From assembly GCF_040049195.1 (NCBI RefSeq), contig NZ_JBDZDL010000003.1: a DNA stretch of 64,000 nt. One strand, written 5' to 3'. The number at the start of each line of letters is the position of its first letter. Position 1 is the first letter of the stretch. Shown here in pieces: positions 56,910 through 64,000 of the stretch. The notes under the pieces were generated by a model. That model did not search any database and was not told the origin of the DNA. It saw only the letters and a list, made by a program, of their open reading frames with translations. The position numbers and the translations under genes were made by a program. The stretch comes from NCEH01 sp040049195. GTDB taxonomy: Bacteria > Pseudomonadota > Alphaproteobacteria > Rhizobiales > Xanthobacteraceae.

Positions 56910-57725
56910 ATGAACACCGCCCATGAAGGCCAAAGCCAAGGCCAGAGCCCGGACCTCGGCGCCGTGGCCGCGCCCTCCAAGCAGAGCGGGCCGGTGATGA
57001 TCCGCATGGAAGCCGTCGAGAAGCATTACGGCACCTATCACGCGCTGAAGAACGTGAACCTCACCGTCACCCACGGCGAGCGGATCGTCATCTGCGGCCC
57101 CTCCGGCTCAGGCAAGTCCACGCTCATCCGCTGCATCAATGCGCTGGAGCACCATCAGAGCGGGCGTATCGAGGTGGACGGGGTGGAAGTCGGCACCTCC
57201 TCCCGCAACCTCGACAAGGTCCGCGCCGAGGTGGGCATGGTGTTCCAGTCGTTCAATCTGTTCCCGCACCTCACCGTGCTGCAGAATTGCACCCTCGCCC
57301 CCCGCAAGGTGCGCGGCCTCGCGCCCAAGGACGCCGAGGCGATCGCCATGAAATATCTGGAGCGCGTGCGCATTCCCGAGCAGGCGAACAAATATCCCGG
57401 CCAGCTCTCCGGCGGCCAGCAGCAGCGCGTCGCCATCGCCCGCGCGCTGTGCATGAGCCCCAAGATCATGCTGTTCGACGAGCCCACCTCCGCGCTCGAT
57501 CCGGAAATGGTCAAGGAAGTGCTCGACACCATGACCTCGCTCGCCCAGGAGGGCATGACCATGATCTGCGTGACCCATGAAATGGGCTTTGCCCGGCAGG
57601 TCGCCGATCGGGTGATCTTCATGGACAAGGGCGAGATCGTGGAGGAGGGCCCGCCCGAGGAATTCTTCGCCCATCCCAAGAGCGAGCGCACCCGCACCTT
57701 CCTCGGCCAGATCCTGCATCACTGA
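56910..57725 (+). CDS. Polar amino acid-type ABC transporter ATP-binding protein
   Basis: 271-residue ATPase of the HisP/GlnQ group with a 25-residue N-terminal extension. Walker A GPSGSGKSTLIRCINALE, Q-loop VFQSFNLFPHLTVLQN, signature LSGGQQQRVAIARAL, Walker B IMLFDEPTSALDPEMVKEV, and VTHEMGFARQVADRVIFMDKGEIVEEG. Completes the four-gene importer (two permeases, binding protein, ATPase). Confidence 0.94.
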   Translation: MNTAHEGQSQGQSPDLGAVAAPSKQSGPVMIRMEAVEKHYGTYHALKNVNLTVTHGERIVICGPSGSGKSTLIRCINALEHHQSGRIEVDGVEVGTSSRNLDKVRAEVGMVFQSFNLFPHLTVLQNCTLAPRKVRGLAPKDAEAIAMKYLERVRIPEQANKYPGQLSGGQQQRVAIARALCMSPKIMLFDEPTSALDPEMVKEVLDTMTSLAQEGMTMICVTHEMGFARQVADRVIFMDKGEIVEEGPPEEFFAHPKSERTRTFLGQILHH

Positions 57726-57727
57726 TC

Positions 57728-57747
57728 GGGCGCCGCACCCGGCGCCC
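57728..57747 (+). terminator. Hairpin between the ABC ATPase and dgoK genes
   Basis: GGGCGCCG (57728-57735) and CGGCGCCC (57740-57747) form an 8-bp stem with a 4-nt loop, 2 bp behind the ATPase stop, followed by CCTTCC. Could reduce read-through into dgoK, which starts 47 bp further on. Confidence 0.45.
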
Positions 57748-57794
57748 CCTTCCACCCGAGCCCGCGCCACCCCAAGCAGAAGCGAGATCCGCCC

Positions 57795-58709
57795 GTGAGC
57801 CGCGCGTCCCTCATCGCCCTGGATTGGGGCACGTCTTCCCTGCGCGCCTATCTGCTGGATGCGCAGGGCGCCATCCTGGCCCGCTGCGAAACCGCCGAAG
57901 GGCTGATGGCGGTGAAGGATCGGGCCTTCGCGTCCGTGCTTTCGCGCGTCGCCGGCCCCTGGGCGGCCGCGCACGGTCCCCTGCCGATCCTGCTGTCCGG
58001 CATGATCGGCAGCCGCCAGGGCTGGGCCGAAGCGCCTTATGTGACGTGTCCCGCCGGGCTTGGCGACCTCGCCGCCGGCCTGATGGCGCTGCCTGTGGAG
58101 GATGCCGCCCTCGGCCCGGTCCATATCGTGCCCGGCCTGCTGGTGGACGATCCTAAGACCCCGGACGTGATCCGCGGCGAGGAGACCGAAGTGTTCGGCG
58201 CCCTCGCCTTGCTGGGCCGCAGCGAGGGGCTGTTCGTCCTGCCCGGAACCCATTCCAAATGGGTGCTGGTGGAAGGCGGCCGCGTCACCGGCTTTGCCAC
58301 CTTCATGACCGGCGAAATCTTCGCGGCCCTGAAAGGCCATACCATTCTCGGCCGCATGATGGGGCAGGGCGCGCCTTCGCCGGCGGGCTTCCGCGCCGGG
58401 GTCGCCGCCTCGCGCGACCTGCACGGCCCCGGCGCGCTGCTGTCGCGCCTGTTCACGATCCGCGCCCTCGGCCTCACCGGGCGCCTCGCCGATGCCGACA
58501 GCGCGGATTTCCTGTCCGGCCTGCTGATCGGCGCGGAGCTGGCCAGCGTCACCGATGGCCGCGAGACCTTCACGCTGATCGCCAATGCCGCCCTGACGCA
58601 GCATTATTCCACCGCCGCCGAGCTGCTCGCTTTGCCGCATGACCGCGCCCCGCCCGATTGCGCGGCCGCCGGGCTATCCGCGATCGCCCGCGCCGCCGGC
58701 CTCCTCTGA
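57795..58709 (+). CDS. dgoK: 2-dehydro-3-deoxygalactonokinase
   Basis: 304-residue sugar acid kinase of the DgoK family, GTG start. Landmarks: IALDWGTSSLRAYLLDAQG (phosphate-binding start), ETAEGLMAV, LLSGMIGSRQGWAEAPYVTCPAG, VIRGEETEVFGAL, LFVLPGTHSKWVLVE, and FMTGEIFAALKGHTILGRMM. It phosphorylates 2-keto-3-deoxygalactonate at O-6 in the DeLey-Doudoroff galactonate pathway. The aldolase gene follows 23 bp downstream. No galactonate dehydratase (DgoD) is in the window. Confidence 0.94.
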   Translation: MSRASLIALDWGTSSLRAYLLDAQGAILARCETAEGLMAVKDRAFASVLSRVAGPWAAAHGPLPILLSGMIGSRQGWAEAPYVTCPAGLGDLAAGLMALPVEDAALGPVHIVPGLLVDDPKTPDVIRGEETEVFGALALLGRSEGLFVLPGTHSKWVLVEGGRVTGFATFMTGEIFAALKGHTILGRMMGQGAPSPAGFRAGVAASRDLHGPGALLSRLFTIRALGLTGRLADADSADFLSGLLIGAELASVTDGRETFTLIANAALTQHYSTAAELLALPHDRAPPDCAAAGLSAIARAAGLL

Positions 58710-58732
58710 CCACCGATACCGGAACACGTTCC

Positions 58733-59362
58733 ATGACACTCACCTTCAACCAAGCCATGGCGCGCTGCCCGCTCGTCGCCATCCTGCGCGGCCTCAAGCC
58801 GGAGGAGGCGCTGGACGTGGGCGCCGTGCTGGTGGAGGCAGGCATCGCCATCATCGAAGTTCCGCTGAATTCGCCCGATCCGCTGAAGTCCATCGCTCTG
58901 CTGGCGGAGCACTTCGGCACCGACACGCTGATCGGCGCGGGCACGGTCATGTCGCCGGCGGACGTGGCGGATGTGGCGCAGGCGGGCGGGCGGCTGATCG
59001 TCATGCCCCATTCCGACGGCGCGGTGATCCACGCCGCCAAGGCGAGCGGCCTCATTTGCACGCCCGGCGTCGCCACGCCGACGGAAGCCTTCGCCGCCCT
59101 GCGCGCCGGCGCCGACGCGCTCAAGCTGTTCCCGGCCGAGGGCCTCCCGCCCCAGGTGCTGAAAGCCTGGCGGGCGGTGATGGTGGGCGCGACGCTGCTG
59201 CCGGTCGGCGGCATCGATGCGGGCAACATGGCCGCCTACCGCGCCGCCGGGGCCGATGGCTTCGGGCTCGGCTCGGCGCTCTACAAGCCCGGCAAGCCGC
59301 TCGAGGATATTGCCCGCGACGCCGCCGCGCTCGTGGCGTGCGCCCGCGGCCTGTTCCACTGA
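58733..59362 (+). CDS. dgoA: 2-dehydro-3-deoxy-6-phosphogalactonate aldolase
   Basis: 209-residue KDPG/KDPGal class I aldolase. Schiff-base Lys in GADALKLFPAEGLPPQ, Glu in IAIIEVPLNSPDPLKSI, phosphate-binding VGGIDAGNMAAYRAAGADGFGLGSALY (in pieces). The sequence CPLVAILRGLKPEEAL and the NSP motif point to DgoA rather than Eda. It cleaves KDPGal to pyruvate and glyceraldehyde 3-phosphate. Ends 10 bp before the convergent GGDEF-EAL gene. Confidence 0.94.
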   Translation: MTLTFNQAMARCPLVAILRGLKPEEALDVGAVLVEAGIAIIEVPLNSPDPLKSIALLAEHFGTDTLIGAGTVMSPADVADVAQAGGRLIVMPHSDGAVIHAAKASGLICTPGVATPTEAFAALRAGADALKLFPAEGLPPQVLKAWRAVMVGATLLPVGGIDAGNMAAYRAAGADGFGLGSALYKPGKPLEDIARDAAALVACARGLFH

Positions 59363-59372
59363 GCGCGCACCC

Positions 59373-61697
59373 TCACCGTCCCCACAAATCGCATACGCGG
59401 GTGGCGGCGGTGTCGCGGGTCTCGCCGGCGAGGAACTCGGCCGTGGCACCGGCGGGCATCGGCCGGGCATAGAGAAAGCCCTGGGCCACCTCGCACCCGC
59501 GCTCGCGCAGGAAGCGCGCCTGGCCCACCGTCTCCACGCCCTCGGCCACCACGCACATGCCGAGGTTCTTCCCCAGCTCGATCACCGTGCAGACAATGGC
59601 GGCATCGAAGGAATCGCTCTCCGTATCCTGGACGAAGCTGCGATCGATCTTGATGGTGTCGATGGGCAATTGCTTGAGATGGGTCAGCGCCGCATAGCCG
59701 GTGCCGAAATCGTCCAGCGCCAGGTTCATGCCCGCATCGTGCAACTGGCCGAGGATCGGCGCGACGAAATCCGAATTGCGGCCGAGAAAAACGGTTTCGG
59801 TAATCTCGACGTCGAAATGGCTCGGCGTCACGCCCTCCTGCCGGAGCAGGTCGAGGATCTGGTTGGCCAGGTCGCGATGGGTGAACTGGGCCGGCGACAG
59901 GTTCACCGCCACCCGCCCCACGGGATAGCCCTGGTCCAGCCATCCGCGCACATCGCGCGCCACCTGCCGCAGCATGGTTTCCCCCATGAGAAGCGCAAGC
60001 TCGGGGTCCTCGAAGGCGGTGAGGAAGCTGTGAGGTTGAAGAACCTGGGTGGTGGAGCGCTTCCAGCGCATCAGCGCCTCGAAGCCCATCAGCTGGCCGG
60101 TGATGAGCGAGACCTTGGGCTGGTAATAGGGCGTGATCTCATTGCCCGCGACCGCGTTGACCAGGGAGCGGTTGAGCGAGATGCGCTCGTTCATGGCCCG
60201 CCGCATGGCCGGGGCGTAGAGCACCGCGCGGTTGCGGCCCTCCTGCTTGGCGGCATAGAGCGCGAGGTCCGCGTCCTTCATCAGCTCACCGGGGGCGTAA
60301 TCGGCATTCGGACAAGCGGCAAGGCCGATGCTCGCCTTCGTCGAAAGCGAACGATCCTGATAGACCAGGGGATGGCGAAAATCGGCGATGATCGCCTGGG
60401 ACAGGGCCTGCGCCTCCTCCAGTGAGATGGCGCCGCGCAGGAGGATGACGAATTCGTCGCCGCCGAGCCGCGCCACCAGGGCGCGATCCCCCGCGAGCCG
60501 CTCCAGGCGCCGGGCCGTCTCCACCAGCAGGGCATCGCCCGCCGCATGGCCGAGCGTGTCGTTCACGTCCTTCAGCCCATCGAGATCGACAAGCAGCAGG
60601 AAGATCGCGCCGGGCCGGGTGCGCGCCTCGCGGATCGTGGCGTCGAGCTGGGCCTGGAAGGCGGCGCGGTTGGTCAACCCCGTCAGGGCGTCGTGGCTCG
60701 CCGCATAGCGGATCTTCTGCTCTGCGGCGAGCCGGTCGGTGATGTCGATGACGCCGGAGACGAGGCAGGCCTCGCCGTCGATCTCGATGAAGGTGGCCGC
60801 CACCAGGACACTGCGCAGTTCGCCATGGCCGAGCCGGATCTTGGTCTCGAAATTGGTCACCGAGCCGTCGCGGATCAGGCGCTCCAGGAACACCCGGCGC
60901 GCCCCGAGATCGGCATAGATCTGCCACACCGACTGAACGCCGAATTCGTGCGGCTCGCCGCCGAAATAGCTCACGCCGGCGGCGTTGTAGCGAACGATGC
61001 GCCCGCTCTCCAATTCCGTGATGAGCAATGGGATGGGCACCGCCATGAAGGTGCGCTCCAGCAGGCGCTCGCTTTGCGAAAGCACCTCGCGGGCAGCCTT
61101 CTGGTCCTGTGTCGCGACCCATTCGAGCCGGCTCTGGCGGTTGTTGCGCACCAGAACGAGGATCAGCGCGGCGTTCAGCATCACCACCGCCAGGGCGAGC
61201 CCGAGCGCCGTGTCCGATTGCGGCGGCAGGCCGAGATAGCCCACCAGCATCAGCACGCTGCAGAGCACGCCGCTCGCGACCGACCAGCGGAACGACACCG
61301 GCACCACGAGATAATAGATCGCCGGCAGCAGCAGCACGACGAACAGCGCGATGTCGCTGCGCGAGTTCACCAGCACCGCCACGCCAACCGCCGTGATCCA
61401 TTGCCAGATGACGATGATCCGCTGCACGGCGCGGAAACTCAGGGCGCGGTTGACGATGGCCGCGCAGACCAGGGACACGAGGATCACCGCGCACCGGGCG
61501 TAGACCGCCTCGTAGAAATGCGACTGGCCTTCAAATCGCCAATCGCTGAACAGGAACAACGCATTGAGGACGGACGAGAGGAGAAACAGCACGCGGCTAT
61601 GCCGCACCAGCTCACCGAAACGCTGGCTCCGGAAGACTTGTTCGCGGATCGGCTCGACGAATTCCCCCGTCAAGGAGTTGAGTCGTCCGTCATCCAT
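59373..61697 (-). CDS. Membrane PAS-GGDEF-EAL protein (c-di-GMP turnover)
   Basis: 774-residue signalling protein. Residues about 25-200 contain five to six hydrophobic helices (VLFLLSSVLNALFLF, AVILVSLVCAAIVN, ALFVVLLLPAIYYLVVPV, ALAVVMLNAALILVLV). A PAS domain (about 230-345) follows, then GGDEF (intact motif near 414-418, ARLGGDEFVILL) and EAL (EALMRW near 540; NLSPAQFTHRD, DVEITETVFLG, LDDFGTGYAALTHLKQLP, VVAEGVET). The RxxD inhibitory site expected before GGDEF reads AGDR, so product inhibition is probably missing. All EAL metal and catalytic residues appear present, so phosphodiesterase activity is likely; cyclase activity possible. Confidence 0.92.
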   Translation of the reverse strand: MDDGRLNSLTGEFVEPIREQVFRSQRFGELVRHSRVLFLLSSVLNALFLFSDWRFEGQSHFYEAVYARCAVILVSLVCAAIVNRALSFRAVQRIIVIWQWITAVGVAVLVNSRSDIALFVVLLLPAIYYLVVPVSFRWSVASGVLCSVLMLVGYLGLPPQSDTALGLALAVVMLNAALILVLVRNNRQSRLEWVATQDQKAAREVLSQSERLLERTFMAVPIPLLITELESGRIVRYNAAGVSYFGGEPHEFGVQSVWQIYADLGARRVFLERLIRDGSVTNFETKIRLGHGELRSVLVAATFIEIDGEACLVSGVIDITDRLAAEQKIRYAASHDALTGLTNRAAFQAQLDATIREARTRPGAIFLLLVDLDGLKDVNDTLGHAAGDALLVETARRLERLAGDRALVARLGGDEFVILLRGAISLEEAQALSQAIIADFRHPLVYQDRSLSTKASIGLAACPNADYAPGELMKDADLALYAAKQEGRNRAVLYAPAMRRAMNERISLNRSLVNAVAGNEITPYYQPKVSLITGQLMGFEALMRWKRSTTQVLQPHSFLTAFEDPELALLMGETMLRQVARDVRGWLDQGYPVGRVAVNLSPAQFTHRDLANQILDLLRQEGVTPSHFDVEITETVFLGRNSDFVAPILGQLHDAGMNLALDDFGTGYAALTHLKQLPIDTIKIDRSFVQDTESDSFDAAIVCTVIELGKNLGMCVVAEGVETVGQARFLRERGCEVAQGFLYARPMPAGATAEFLAGETRDTAATRVCDLWGR

Positions 61698-61776
61698 CGT
61701 CGATCCCGCCGCCTCCCTTTTTCGCTGAATTTATCTCTCAAACGCGACGTAGGGATAGTGCACCCGAAGCGGGTGC

Positions 61777-62526
61777 CTAGAAATGCGCGAGGTATCCGCC
61801 GTCCACAACCAGGACATGCCCAGTGATATAACTTGCAGCCGGCGATGCAAGGAATACCGCCGCGCCGGCGATTTCTTGCGGTTGCCCCCATCGTCCCAGG
61901 GATGTGCGGCGCGAAAGCCAGTCGCCGACGGCAGGGTCCGACGCCATGGCGGCATTCGCGTCGGTGGCGAAATAGCCGGGCGCGATGGCGTTGACCGTGA
62001 CGCCGTGCGACCCGAACTCCGCCGCCAGCGCCCGCGTCAGCGCCTCCAGCCCGCCCTTGGCGGCGGTATAGGCGGCATCGCCCGCGCGGGCGATCGGCCC
62101 GGCGATGGACGTGATGTTGATGATGCGCCCCTCGCCCCGCGCCGCCATGCCGCTCGCCACCGCCCGCATCAGGCGCGCGGGGGCAATCAGATCCACGTCC
62201 AGCAGGTGATGGAAGGCCGCGTCGTCCAGCTCGAAGAAGGGGCGGCGGTCGCGCGCGCCGGCATTGTTCACGAGGATATCGACCGGGGGCGCGTCCTCCA
62301 GCGCGTGGGCGACCGTGGCGGCGTCGGAAATATCGAACGGCAGCAGGCTCACCTTGCCGAAATCGGCAAGGCGTGTGGCGGCGGCGACCAGGCGGGACCG
62401 ATCCCGCCCGTTCAGCAGCACATGCGCGCCGGCCTGGGCCATGCCCTTGGCGATTTCAAACCCCAGGCCCGCCGCGCTTCCCGTGACGAGAGCGGTGCGC
62501 CCGGCAAGCGAAAAAAGCTGAGACAT
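61777..62526 (-). CDS. Short-chain dehydrogenase/reductase, gluconate 5-dehydrogenase-like
   Basis: 249-residue classical SDR. TGSAAGLGFEIAKGMA, NNAG in ILVNNAGARDR, Ser in NITSIAGPIARAG, YxxxK in AAYTAAKGGLEALT, and the end GHVLVVDGGYLAHF. LLNGRDRSRL with Arg after beta-2 suggests NADP(H). The start at 62526 gives MSQLFSLAGR with GGGAG upstream; an earlier ATG at 62544 has no ribosome site. The sugar-acid resemblance could link it to the nearby dgo genes, but it is on the other strand. Confidence 0.9.
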   Translation of the reverse strand: MSQLFSLAGRTALVTGSAAGLGFEIAKGMAQAGAHVLLNGRDRSRLVAAATRLADFGKVSLLPFDISDAATVAHALEDAPPVDILVNNAGARDRRPFFELDDAAFHHLLDVDLIAPARLMRAVASGMAARGEGRIINITSIAGPIARAGDAAYTAAKGGLEALTRALAAEFGSHGVTVNAIAPGYFATDANAAMASDPAVGDWLSRRTSLGRWGQPQEIAGAAVFLASPAASYITGHVLVVDGGYLAHF

Positions 62527-62590
62527 GCCGCGCTCCCGACGCATTGTGACAGGAGCCTTGGCAGATCCCTCCCGCGATCACAAGACGGCG

Positions 62591-63742
62591 CTAGAGCAAT
62601 CGGCCCGCAAGCAGGGCGCCGAGAATGGCGGAGAGGAACAGGGCACCGTCGTGCAGGGCAAGGCCGAGGCGGGAGGGTACGCCCTTCTGGTAGATCCAGC
62701 CGGTGCAGCCGATGGTGGCGAGCGACCAGCCGGCGCCGACCAGGATCAGGGCCACGGTCCAGCCCCAGGTTTCCGCCGATTTCAGCGCCGGCAGCACCGG
62801 GCTCGCGGCGGGCAGGGCGAGCGCCAGGGCGACCAGCCCGAGGCCGGCAAGGGCCAGCGGGCGCGGGGCGATGCGGGTGCCGAAATAGGCCAAAGGCGCG
62901 GCCGGCGCATACATGGCGGCCACGTGCAGGGCGATGAAGCCGAACACCGCCCCCTCGCCGATGCCGCAGCCGAGCAGCGCCAGGGGCGCCTGCGCCATCA
63001 GCAGGCTCATACCGAGCCAGGCCAGCGCGCCGCACAGCGTGGGCACGGCGATGGCCGCCAGCGGCATGGTCAGCTTTTCGCGGAACCGGGGCGCGGCATC
63101 CGGCGCCATCAGCACCGCAACGGCGAGCGACAGCGTGTGGGCGAGCGCGGCCAGCACGGCCGAGCCGACCAGGAAGAAGGGCGAGAACAGCCATTCCGCC
63201 CCCATCGCCAGAAGCGGGCCTGCGAAGGCCGCGAGCAGGCCGCCGGTGAGCACGCCGGCGGCGGCGGCAACCGGCCGGCCGGCGGTCGCCGCCGCTTCGT
63301 GCCGGTAGAAGAAGGAAAAGCCCTGGGCCATGCCCAGCCAGAGGGCCCCAAGACATACCCAGGCGAACTGCATCTGCAGCAGGCCGACGGCCAGCAGCGC
63401 CCCGCCGCCGATCCCGAGCGAGGCGCCGAGGGCAAAGCCGGTGCGGCGCCCGAAGGCATCACCAAGAAACGAGGCGGGGAAGGAGGCCAGCGCCGCGCCC
63501 ACCAGCATGGCGGCGAACGGCACGGTCGCGTAATGGGGATCGCGCGCCAGCGCCGCGCCCGCCAGGGGCAGGATGCCGCTCGCGAGCGTCTGCGCCAGCA
63601 CGGCGAAGGCAAACCCCAGCGCCAGCGCAAACGGCGGCGCCCGCCGCGCGGCATTGTCATTGGCCGGCGGATCGAACTGCGGGTCGCAAATGCACACCAG
63701 CATGCCGGCGCGCGGTCCCGGCAGGGGTGTCGCGGGCTTCAT
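62591..63742 (-). CDS. ccoA: MFS-type copper importer CcoA homologue
   Basis: 383-residue major facilitator protein with about 12 hydrophobic segments. It has both motifs that define CcoA, the copper importer for cytochrome cbb3 oxidase in Rhodobacter: MxxxM at 245-249 (MSLLM) and HxxxM at 273-277 (HVAAM), with the same 28-residue offset as in the Rhodobacter capsulatus protein (233/261). An N-terminal CIC (17-19) could also bind copper. The ATG overlaps the ccoS stop by 4 bp, so it is the tail gene of a ccoI-ccoS-ccoA operon. This context strongly supports copper delivery to cbb3 oxidase. Without the motifs it would only be a generic MFS protein. Confidence 0.82.
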   Translation of the reverse strand: MKPATPLPGPRAGMLVCICDPQFDPPANDNAARRAPPFALALGFAFAVLAQTLASGILPLAGAALARDPHYATVPFAAMLVGAALASFPASFLGDAFGRRTGFALGASLGIGGGALLAVGLLQMQFAWVCLGALWLGMAQGFSFFYRHEAAATAGRPVAAAAGVLTGGLLAAFAGPLLAMGAEWLFSPFFLVGSAVLAALAHTLSLAVAVLMAPDAAPRFREKLTMPLAAIAVPTLCGALAWLGMSLLMAQAPLALLGCGIGEGAVFGFIALHVAAMYAPAAPLAYFGTRIAPRPLALAGLGLVALALALPAASPVLPALKSAETWGWTVALILVGAGWSLATIGCTGWIYQKGVPSRLGLALHDGALFLSAILGALLAGRLL

Positions 63743-63924
63743 GGGCGCGAGTCCCGCTTGGCCGGAGAGCGGGGCGCGGCCGGCAGGTCGTCGTCGCTCA
63801 GCACGCGGAAGGCGGCGCCGTCCAGATCCTCATACTGGCCGCTCTTGAGGCTCCAGAGGAAGGCGAACAGGCCGATCAGCCCGAGCCCGAGCGCGATCGG
63901 CACCAGATAGAGCAGGACCGTCAT
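63739..63924 (-). CDS. ccoS: Cytochrome cbb3 oxidase assembly protein CcoS
   Basis: 61-residue single-helix membrane protein: helix LYLVPIALGLGLIGLFAFLW followed by the conserved SLKSGQYEDLDGAAFRVL of CcoS/FixS, then a disordered acidic/basic tail. CcoS is needed for cofactor insertion into cbb3 oxidase. The start overlaps the stop of the upstream ccoI (ATGA) and its end overlaps ccoA, giving a tightly coupled unit. Length is slightly above the usual 45-55. Confidence 0.93.
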   Translation of the reverse strand: MTVLLYLVPIALGLGLIGLFAFLWSLKSGQYEDLDGAAFRVLSDDDLPAAPRSPAKRDSRP

Positions 63925-64000
63925 GCGCGCACCTCCTCCCCCATCGCCACCGGCTCCTGCCCGGCCGCCGGCTTGGCGGCGCGCAGGGCATTGAGCGTGA
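63921..64000 (-). CDS. ccoI: C-terminal end of copper P-type ATPase CcoI (gene continues outside window)
   Basis: Only the last 25 codons lie in the window; reading on the minus strand they give TLNALRAAKPAAGQEPV and end in GEEVRA. The LNALR element after the last helix is typical of P1B copper ATPases such as CcoI/FixI, and the ATGA overlap with ccoS is the usual operon arrangement. Too short for the ORF search; identified mainly from position. Confidence 0.7.
   Translation of the reverse strand, partial: TLNALRAAKPAAGQEPVAMGEEVRA

Noticed and set aside
1..64000. tRNA, rRNA, CRISPR arrays, insertion sequences, prophage genes, toxin-antitoxin pairs
   Set aside because: Looked for on both strands by eye; no cloverleaf, repeat-spacer pattern, transposase or phage protein was recognised.

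Overview
The window is high-GC DNA (roughly two thirds G+C by eye), densely packed with genes. It looks like the chromosome of a metabolically versatile alphaproteobacterium, probably of the Hyphomicrobiales (Xanthobacter/Ancylobacter-like relatives are a reasonable guess). The pointers are the run of ABC importers, the NMT1-type and TctABC transporters, GntR/FCD and LacI regulators, the guanidine/urea carboxylase operon and the ccoIS cytochrome cbb3 assembly genes. No rRNA, tRNA, CRISPR, insertion sequence or phage gene was seen. The window is a string of import-plus-catabolism modules, each with its own regulator: six ABC importers, one tripartite TctABC importer and one MFS protein.

Layout. 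1-4370: end of a Liv-type ABC operon (binding protein cut by the window edge, LivG, LivF) running into an AtzG-like small subunit and an AtzE-like amidase. 4590-12285: an SsuBCA/TauABC-like importer, a GntR/FCD regulator, a ThDP-dependent decarboxylase-type enzyme, an aldehyde dehydrogenase and an ACMSD-type amidohydrolase. 12358-18708 (minus): TctA, TctB, TctC and a large YdiJ-like FAD/Fe-S 2-hydroxyacid dehydrogenase, with a class V aminotransferase and a GntR regulator reading the other way (18939-21069). 21058-28219: a nitrilase-family amidohydrolase and TetR regulator (minus), facing an NMT1-type importer, an NtaA-type flavin monooxygenase, RutE-like and RutF-like proteins. 28268-40188: a PdxA-family dehydrogenase, ALDH, 3-hydroxyisobutyrate-dehydrogenase-type enzyme, complete LivGFHM, HisD-family dehydrogenase, LacI regulator, LivK-type binding protein and SDR; two almost identical palindromes tie these together as one LacI regulon.

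40255-44621: a two-domain polyphosphate:AMP phosphotransferase and a GH18 protein flanked by three copies of an unidentified domain. 44778-53216: a guanidine-utilisation operon with a sigma-54 -24/-12 promoter, a guanidine-I (ykkC) riboswitch, a transporter paralogous to that at 22.8-25.6 kb, two DUF1989 proteins (carboxyguanidine deiminase subunits), urea/guanidine carboxylase and a stand-alone allophanate-hydrolase C-terminal domain. 53399-59362: LacI regulator, amino-acid-type ABC importer and 2-keto-3-deoxygalactonate kinase plus aldolase. 59373-64000 (minus): a membrane PAS-GGDEF-EAL protein, an SDR, and the end of a ccoI-ccoS operon extended by a translationally coupled MFS gene that carries both CcoA copper-importer motifs.

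The most promising undescribed system is 21.0-28.2 kb: a Rut-like oxidative nitrogen-scavenging cluster in which RutA is replaced by an NtaA-family monooxygenase, and the importer is a sister of the riboswitch-controlled guanidine transporter 20 kb away.
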